A stretch of DNA of 18,940 nt from CAZJDM01 sp964544765 (GTDB taxonomy: Bacteria; Bdellovibrionota_B; Oligoflexia; CAYFLR01). This document shows, one piece after another, positions 15,101-18,940 of the stretch; position 1 is the first letter of the stretch; every line of letters begins with the position of its first letter. The stretch is taken from NCBI GenBank assembly GCA_964544765.1, contig CAZJDM010000087.1, forward strand, positions 1-18,940. The letters are read 5' to 3'. A program made the translations under genes and the position numbers. The notes beneath the pieces were generated by a model. That model had not been told where the DNA came from and made no database searches. It saw only the letters and a program-made list of their open reading frames with translations.

Positions 15101-15245
15101 ATATTCACCTGAGACCTTAAAAATTTATCAGACATTATCTGAGATAGATCCGGTGAATTATCCTCCATCCTTTGAAGTTTTTGATAGAAAAGAATTTTTT
15201 TACGATGAAATGTATCATAATCAAGCAATTGAGGGGTTAATATGA
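12192..15245 (+). CDS. Large periplasmic TPR protein, AgmU/GltD-like
   Basis: A 1017-aa protein starting at GTG, supported by GGGGAG 7 bases upstream. The N-terminal signal is hydrophobic (IYLAIVITIVFFSFII) and ends near KAKT, so export to the periplasm is likely. The rest is all-helical with many TPR-like pairs, such as IPDAHLALGEYYFDK, AITHYRKVL and ALYKLAWCYY at residues 180-225, and YASKALYKAALNYQ and RQAARYYFVFAKKHP at about 650-720. Size, location and order (large TPR, TPR lipoprotein, beta-barrel, TPR) resemble AgmU/GltD of the Myxococcus gliding and focal-adhesion apparatus. This is architectural resemblance, not proven orthology. Its stop overlaps the next start by ATGA. It may scaffold an inner-to-outer-membrane complex. 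Confidence 0.85.
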   Translation: MNLNFKKSIYLAIVITIVFFSFIIKAKTITNDSQNESYSPNFSYQRVYGPSDIGDDERKAAKLMDRGIKQIQYLLSKRPNKETKFQLNLRLATMYLEKSTYLKTVELAKTTKTIKTTRKESLSYLYKAIKLYRNLVQNYSNHPEADRVLFSLSFALVIVGSDSSPNYLLRLIKRFPRSNYIPDAHLALGEYYFDKNVINKAITHYRKVLAYKEHRVYTFALYKLAWCYYNKRTKSEKESIKNIKKALAALNLVVRQKNSILKKEAMDDMLIIYADVNWYKQAWQYFMKVATKERFWQMMEKMALIYEKQGNHLDSREIFHSLLKIFPLHPQNPGIVVRFLSHFKQKKEHVKLMALMKYLMSKFNDQSDWYHANKSDTKIITHYKGILKKHLSWCGTYFHNLSQKNKLAIKDKKFYLKSALTCYNGHLDEFPKSKEFYTFSFNSAQIYESIGHHIKAGDKFFEVAQNCSNKKLKEKANISAIQAYLVRANKIKHPKREIKKAPEHVPLILEKLIKVSLAYNRTFSKRKKNVLEYTARVAQIYYEYSQFDSAFLYLNQIIKNFPKSKQASTSVRMILKVSVFNKDWVKTNTLAKKFYNQKELRHPKLKRDLLSIMKTSHFKWAEELESKKSFIDAGNKFKQYQKEFPKDKYASKALYKAALNYQSALEMDKYTKTLIQHNRLFPRSSLNVEALIRLATYYEDITDFRQAARYYFVFAKKHPRHKEGPQSVLNAAIIYRGLEDNQNVYACYNYFYQRYKSKVDTSILFSFAEAALALGKTDHAISIYRELIKTTKDKDIKWLSEIKLHQIYNKTQKKMARKIYRETFKDYQSHLSKSQSTHKVFASTARAIAEKEFNNLQSLKKDFWSIQLKYPSTLGKDLEAKQQKYVTLKNRLLKITHLGDPYYWVLSLYHLGLLNQHMSKELFDAVTPPNLSQDEALQFKSELEKFAFPLEEEAEKFFKHAWENVLKLGVYSPETLKIYQTLSEIDPVNYPPSFEVFDRKEFFYDEMYHNQAIEGLI

Positions 15246-16420
15246 AAGCTATTTCATGTATTGCAATAATTATTAGTTGGGCGCTACTAATATTAGTATC
15301 ATGTTCAACCGCTAAACTGGCTGTTTTTCACGTGCCCAAACAAGAAAAAGCCTTTGCCTTTTCCAATATTAATCTAAAGGATAACCAAGTTGAAATTAAT
15401 CAGGATGATATTGAAGACGCGTATCGTTATCATGAAAAAGCTCTTAAAAAGCATCCGAGAGATAAAAAACTTCTTTTCAATTTAGCCTCCTTGGCCCTTA
15501 AAAAGGGTGATTTACAGAAGTCTCGTGAGGTAGCCCAGATGATTCTCAAACTGTATCCGGGAGATATTGAAGCTAAAATTTTAATGGCCAAACATTTTTA
15601 TCAGCAAAAGAAATATAAAATAGTCCAATTAATTTGTAATAATCTGGTGTTTAAAGAAGTAAAAAATAGCGAGATCTATAATTTACTGGGACTAACTTAT
15701 TATCAGTTAAAAGATTTAACTAAAGCTGTTTCTTCGTTTCAATTTGCTTTAGTAAATGACCCCAATAATATAGCGGCCCGTGTTAATTTAGGAGTTATAT
15801 ATCTTCAATATAAAGACTATCCTCAAGCTTTAAAAGAATTTTCTCGTGTATCGCGAAAAACCCCTCACTCTATACACGTTCAATTTTTTATGGCCGTGAC
15901 CCTTTCTCAGACCGGTAAGGTAGAAAAGGCAGTTGAAATGTATCAACATGTTTTAAAGAAAAGACCTGATTATGTTGCCGCTCAGTATAATTTGAGTACT
16001 TTGTACCAAAATAAAGAAATTGTTCGAAATGATGAGATAGCGCTGGAATATTTAGAAGGGTTGTTACAAAAGATAGGAAAAAAGCATCATCTGTATTCAC
16101 GGGCCTATCAAAATCTAATCGATATCAAAGAAAGAAATAATATTGAAACCATCTCCCATAATATTGAAAAAGCTTTAAACGAAGAATTACCTTCAGAAAA
16201 GCAACCTGTAAAGAAGGTAGAAGAAAATAAGACTGTATCAGAGATGAAGGTAAATAAAGAAGAAGTGAAAGAAGAGTTAAAGATACTAGATGATAAAATT
16301 AAGGCCGTAGCTGATGTAGCAGTTAAGGAAGAAGAAAAAACAATTGTAAAAAGTATAAAGGGAGTAACGGCTGATCAAGATATGGAAGAGTCGTTAGAAA
16401 GTTTATTGTTTCGTAATTAA
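15242..16420 (+). CDS. TPR lipoprotein, AglT/GltE-like
   Basis: A 392-aa protein. The signal peptide (ISCIAIIISWALLILVSC) ends in lipobox LVSC, so C21 is lipidated. Ser at +2 fits outer-membrane sorting. About six TPRs occupy residues 57-280, for example DAYRYHEKALKKHP, IYNLLGLTYYQLKDLTKA, AARVNLGVIYLQYKDYPQA and AVEMYQHVLKKRPDY. The last 80 residues are Lys/Glu-rich, charged and probably extended or coiled. It overlaps the preceding gene by ATGA. AglT/GltE in Myxococcus is a TPR lipoprotein of similar layout working with a large TPR partner and outer-membrane barrels. The role here, assembling TPR and barrel components at the outer membrane, is inferred from that resemblance. Confidence 0.85.
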   Translation: MKAISCIAIIISWALLILVSCSTAKLAVFHVPKQEKAFAFSNINLKDNQVEINQDDIEDAYRYHEKALKKHPRDKKLLFNLASLALKKGDLQKSREVAQMILKLYPGDIEAKILMAKHFYQQKKYKIVQLICNNLVFKEVKNSEIYNLLGLTYYQLKDLTKAVSSFQFALVNDPNNIAARVNLGVIYLQYKDYPQALKEFSRVSRKTPHSIHVQFFMAVTLSQTGKVEKAVEMYQHVLKKRPDYVAAQYNLSTLYQNKEIVRNDEIALEYLEGLLQKIGKKHHLYSRAYQNLIDIKERNNIETISHNIEKALNEELPSEKQPVKKVEENKTVSEMKVNKEEVKEELKILDDKIKAVADVAVKEEEKTIVKSIKGVTADQDMEESLESLLFRN

Positions 16421-16464
16421 TGAATAAAGGGGATATTGCAATAAATAATGGGGATATTACATGA
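16420..16464 (+). CDS. Possible 14-codon mini-ORF bridging two genes
   Basis: The ATG at 16420 overlaps the stop of the TPR lipoprotein gene (TAATG). The frame reads MNKGDIAINNGDIT and stops with a TGA that overlaps the ATG of the beta-barrel gene (ATGA, 16461-16464). The sequence is an imperfect 21-bp duplication whose two GGGGAT motifs also serve as ribosome-binding sequence. It could permit stop-restart coupling across the gap, or be only a duplicated ribosome-binding region. Translation is unproven. Confidence 0.35.
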   Translation: MNKGDIAINNGDIT

Positions 16465-17135
16465 TTATAAGATATATAGTGATCACTCTTTTCACACTCA
16501 TTATCGGTAATGTTTATGTTAAGGATCTGTTGGGAACAGATAATATTCTTCCATTACAGGTAATTGGTCAGAAGTATTTTAAGAAAAGTAATCGATTAGA
16601 GTTCTTTTTGGGGGGTGGTTCTTCCTTAAATGAGACCTACATTTATACCAGTAGTTTAGATTTAAGTGTGAGCTACTCTTGGAACGAGTTCATGGGAGTA
16701 TCCATAAGACATGGTTTGATGCATTCCTGGGATAATAATGAAAAAATAGCTTTAGAACAAATTTCCTATCCATCAGAAACAGAGCCCAATAATCCAGATA
16801 AACGAAAACAAATTCGACCTGATATTAATTATATTAAGCGAGGTACGGACGTTAGTTTTATATACACTCCCTTTTATGGAAAGATTTCCGTGTTTAATCA
16901 AATTATTTTATATATGGATCTATTTTTTCCCACCGGTTTTTCTTATGTAGAAACTTCTCAAGGTCCTAAGCAGGCACTTCATTACGGAATAGGACAACAT
17001 TACTTTGTGAGTAAAAATCTGAGTCTACGCTTTCACTTTTTGAATTATAATTTCTTTGAGCAAAAAGGTCCTAAAAGGGATGAGTCCATACGCAATCATC
17101 TGCAATTTATATTGGGTGTTAGTTACTATTTATAG
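16461..17135 (+). CDS. Outer-membrane beta-barrel protein (myxobacterial CglE/GltA-B type)
   Basis: A 224-aa protein with a signal-like N-terminus (IRYIVITLFTLIIGNVYV). The mature part starts around LPLQVIGQKYFKKSNRLEFFLGGG, a pattern seen at the start of outer-membrane barrel domains that accompany gliding genes in delta-like bacteria. Alternating hydrophobic strands follow (LDLSVSYSW, GVSIRHGL, DVSFIYTPFYGKISVF, LSLRFHFLNYNFF). It ends with an aromatic terminal strand (QFILGVSYYL), typical of barrel assembly signals. The size suits an 8-stranded barrel. A GGGGAT ribosome-binding sequence lies just upstream. It is placed between two TPR genes, as with GltA/GltB next to GltC. It probably anchors the TPR complex in the outer membrane. 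The exact subfamily is uncertain. Confidence 0.8.
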   Translation: MIIRYIVITLFTLIIGNVYVKDLLGTDNILPLQVIGQKYFKKSNRLEFFLGGGSSLNETYIYTSSLDLSVSYSWNEFMGVSIRHGLMHSWDNNEKIALEQISYPSETEPNNPDKRKQIRPDINYIKRGTDVSFIYTPFYGKISVFNQIILYMDLFFPTGFSYVETSQGPKQALHYGIGQHYFVSKNLSLRFHFLNYNFFEQKGPKRDESIRNHLQFILGVSYYL

Positions 17136-17158
17136 AGAGACTATAGAGAGATTATGTT

Positions 17159-18769
17159 ATGAAAAATTTCAACCTAAAATTGATGAATAAGATGATTGAG
17201 ATGATTAAGGTTATTGGAGTTATTAAGGTTGGGATTGTGACTGTAGTAATATTCAGTTGTAGTCTATTGACTCAGGTTTCTCTAGCTGATGAATGTAAAT
17301 TAAAGGGTAATAATTGTAGTACTGTATTTGATTTAAATAAAACCTTTGCTCATATGAGAAGTAAAGATTTATCTTTGACCGCCTTATTATTACAAGGCGA
17401 AATGCTAACAAGTCGCCCTGATTTATTAAATGATACTACTTTTTTAAAACAATATTTGATGCGGGCCGATTATTTGCAGGCTGATTGGGCCATTTTAAAT
17501 ATTGTACCGATATTGTCAAAAAGAACCATTGCGGTAATGCGTTCCCCGATTCTTAACTATTATAGCGGTGTCCTCTTATTTAATCAGGGTAGTTATAAGA
17601 GAGCCAATATCTTTTTTCTAAAAATAGAACCCTCATCCAAATATTATAGATCGGCTGTGTTTCAACGAGCTTATATTCTGTATCATCAAAAGAAATTCCA
17701 GGCAGCGGTGAAGCTTTTGCAAAAATTAATGAAGATGCCTATCGATGCTAATGATCCTATAGAAAAGAAACAACAAAAGTATATAATCTATCAAAGTGCT
17801 TTAAGTCTTGCACGTATAGCTAATGATCATAAAATTTATCAAGCGGCTAAGGTTTATTACGCCAAATTAAAAAAACCACATATCTTGTGGATCGATGCCA
17901 TGATGGAACAATCATGGGCCGCAGTTTGGATGGGAGATTATAATCTGGCTCTAGGTAATTTAAAATCTATTAATTCTATTTATTTTATTGATCGTTATTA
18001 TCCAGATTCCCTGCTCTTAGAGGGAAGTATATATTTCATGTTATGTATGTATGATGATACTAGAAGTGCGTTAAATAGATTTCTGCAGACAGATTTTAGA
18101 GTTGGAAATATATTATCTCAGATATACCAGAAGGTGTCATCTAAGGATGATACCTATTTCTTTTCTTTTGTGGAACAGTATTATCAAGATCAAATTTCTA
18201 CTTATCAGGGCCAGATTTCTACTTATCAGGAGCAGACTTCTGCTGACTTGGCTATACCTAAAAAGGTATTAACTTCGATTGTTGAACGTAAGAGAGTTGA
18301 TAAGAAGTATAGACAGGTATTAATGTTAAAAAGAGAAATGGCGATTATTCAACAATCGACACCTGCTTTGCATAAGTCAGCATCGTATAATAGATCCTTC
18401 ATAAATACTAAATTCTTCAAAAAGAAACTAATTCGGTTACTGAATAAACAAATAGAAGTACTAGCGGGGCAAGTGGGAAAAGCGGTAAGAAGGGATTTAT
18501 CCAAGATCGTAGAGACGTTCAAGAGAACTGAAGAGCAAGTACGCTTGTTGTATATAGAGCTAAATATGGCTGAGAAAGACTCTATGCTAGGTATTCTAGG
18601 TAGGAATAAAGGAAAAATTTGGCAAGAAGCTATCACTATGGCCAATTTTGAGCAGGCATCTACCAATAAATGGAAAGTGGATCAAAAAGATGAATATTGG
18701 TGGGATGAAATAGGAAATTATCTTTATAATTTAGAGTCACAGTGCAAAGAAGTGGGGAAAAAATTATGA
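17159..18769 (+). CDS. Periplasmic TPR protein, GltC-like
   Basis: A 536-aa protein. A long, Met/Ile-rich N-terminus leads to a signal core (GIVTVVIFSCSLLTQVSLA) with probable cleavage before DE. Alternative start Met codons lie at residues 9, 12 and 15. The first ATG at 17159 is kept because GAGAG precedes it. Mature landmarks are FDLNKTFAHMRSKDLSLTAL, LMRADYLQADWAILNI, then TPR-like helices (LNYYSGVLLFNQGSYKRA, FQRAYILYHQKKFQAAVKLL) over about 115-320. A charged C-terminal region follows. Size, domain content and position after a beta-barrel gene fit GltC of the gliding machinery. It overlaps the next gene by ATGA. A short 21-bp duplication adds QISTYQG/QISTYQE near residue 346. Confidence 0.82.
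   Translation: MKNFNLKLMNKMIEMIKVIGVIKVGIVTVVIFSCSLLTQVSLADECKLKGNNCSTVFDLNKTFAHMRSKDLSLTALLLQGEMLTSRPDLLNDTTFLKQYLMRADYLQADWAILNIVPILSKRTIAVMRSPILNYYSGVLLFNQGSYKRANIFFLKIEPSSKYYRSAVFQRAYILYHQKKFQAAVKLLQKLMKMPIDANDPIEKKQQKYIIYQSALSLARIANDHKIYQAAKVYYAKLKKPHILWIDAMMEQSWAAVWMGDYNLALGNLKSINSIYFIDRYYPDSLLLEGSIYFMLCMYDDTRSALNRFLQTDFRVGNILSQIYQKVSSKDDTYFFSFVEQYYQDQISTYQGQISTYQEQTSADLAIPKKVLTSIVERKRVDKKYRQVLMLKREMAIIQQSTPALHKSASYNRSFINTKFFKKKLIRLLNKQIEVLAGQVGKAVRRDLSKIVETFKRTEEQVRLLYIELNMAEKDSMLGILGRNKGKIWQEAITMANFEQASTNKWKVDQKDEYWWDEIGNYLYNLESQCKEVGKKL
18191..18232 (+). repeat. 21-bp direct duplication in the GltC-like gene
   Basis: Units at 18191-18211 and 18212-18232 encode QISTYQG and QISTYQE. 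A degraded third (QTSADLA) follows. It is an in-frame local duplication, probably in a linker. Confidence 0.8.
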
Positions 18770-18940
18770 AAACTACCACTGCTTTTTTACTCGTTTTAAT
18801 TAGTATTTCAACAATCATGTCAACCACTGTATTGGCCAAACAAAGAGTCAAACAAAAGTCGAAAAAATCGGTTGATGAATATGTAGTTTATGAACAAAAA
18901 ACGGTCATCGATTTTGATGGAATTGATATTGACGGTCGTA
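18766..18940 (+). CDS. Start of an exported protein, truncated by the window end
   Basis: The ATG at 18766 overlaps the stop of the GltC-like gene (ATGA). The first 58 codons are visible and open to the window edge. A signal peptide (AFLLVLISISTIMSTTVLA) is followed by a Lys/Ser-rich stretch and TVIDFDGIDIDGR. The motif DF-x2-I/L-x-I-x-G is reminiscent of short periplasmic proteins encoded beside Glt/Tol-like genes in delta-like bacteria. This is from memory and not confirmed. The coupling places it in the same operon. Confidence 0.75.
   Translation, partial: MKTTTAFLLVLISISTIMSTTVLAKQRVKQKSKKSVDEYVVYEQKTVIDFDGIDIDGR

Overview
The window is AT-rich and gene-dense. It looks like the chromosome of a Gram-negative, delta-like predatory or gliding bacterium, most plausibly Bdellovibrionota or a relative. 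The clues are many lipoprotein and Sec signals, a TPR-rich envelope cluster with the architecture of the myxobacterial Glt/Agl gliding machinery, an outer-membrane beta-barrel of the myxobacterial type, a non-canonical HD-GYP protein, and sigma-54 regulation. The taxonomic call is inference from gene content.

Left part (1-4409). Two minus-strand genes encode unrecognised exported or membrane-anchored proteins (868-region start and 1876 start). They lie divergent to a plus-strand pair made of a degenerate HD-GYP protein and a soluble PAS histidine kinase, which overlap by ATGA. Converging on the kinase is a minus-strand NtrC-type regulator (REC, Cys-rich PAS, sigma-54 AAA+, Fis HTH), its likely partner.

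Middle (6209-8320). The regulator is divergent from four small plus-strand lipoprotein genes. The first has a Gln/Glu heptad tail built on a 21-bp tandem repeat. The next three look like paralogues of each other. Between them lie a near-consensus sigma-54 promoter (GG-N10-GC) and a strong palindrome containing GCAACA-N4-TGTTGC.

Next (8427-11669). A large minus-strand secreted protein has six Ig-like repeats, three of them nearly identical 333-bp units, joined to a C-terminal PEBP/YbhB domain. Upstream is a 600-bp gap holding a decayed NHL-repeat remnant, a perfect 11-bp hairpin, a second GCAACA-N4-TGTTGC palindrome and a second sigma-54 promoter.

Right part (11670-18940). The second sigma-54 promoter precedes a tightly packed operon: a PilZ-like small protein, a 1017-aa periplasmic TPR protein (AgmU/GltD-like), a TPR lipoprotein (AglT/GltE-like), an outer-membrane beta-barrel, a TPR protein (GltC-like), and the start of another exported protein cut by the window edge.

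The main idea from the sequence is a self-contained circuit. A PAS kinase and an NtrC-type activator appear to control two sigma-54 promoters that carry the same 16-bp upstream palindrome. One drives a lipoprotein set, and the other drives a PilZ-like gene plus a Glt-like envelope machine. A catalytically doubtful HD-GYP protein sits in the kinase operon.
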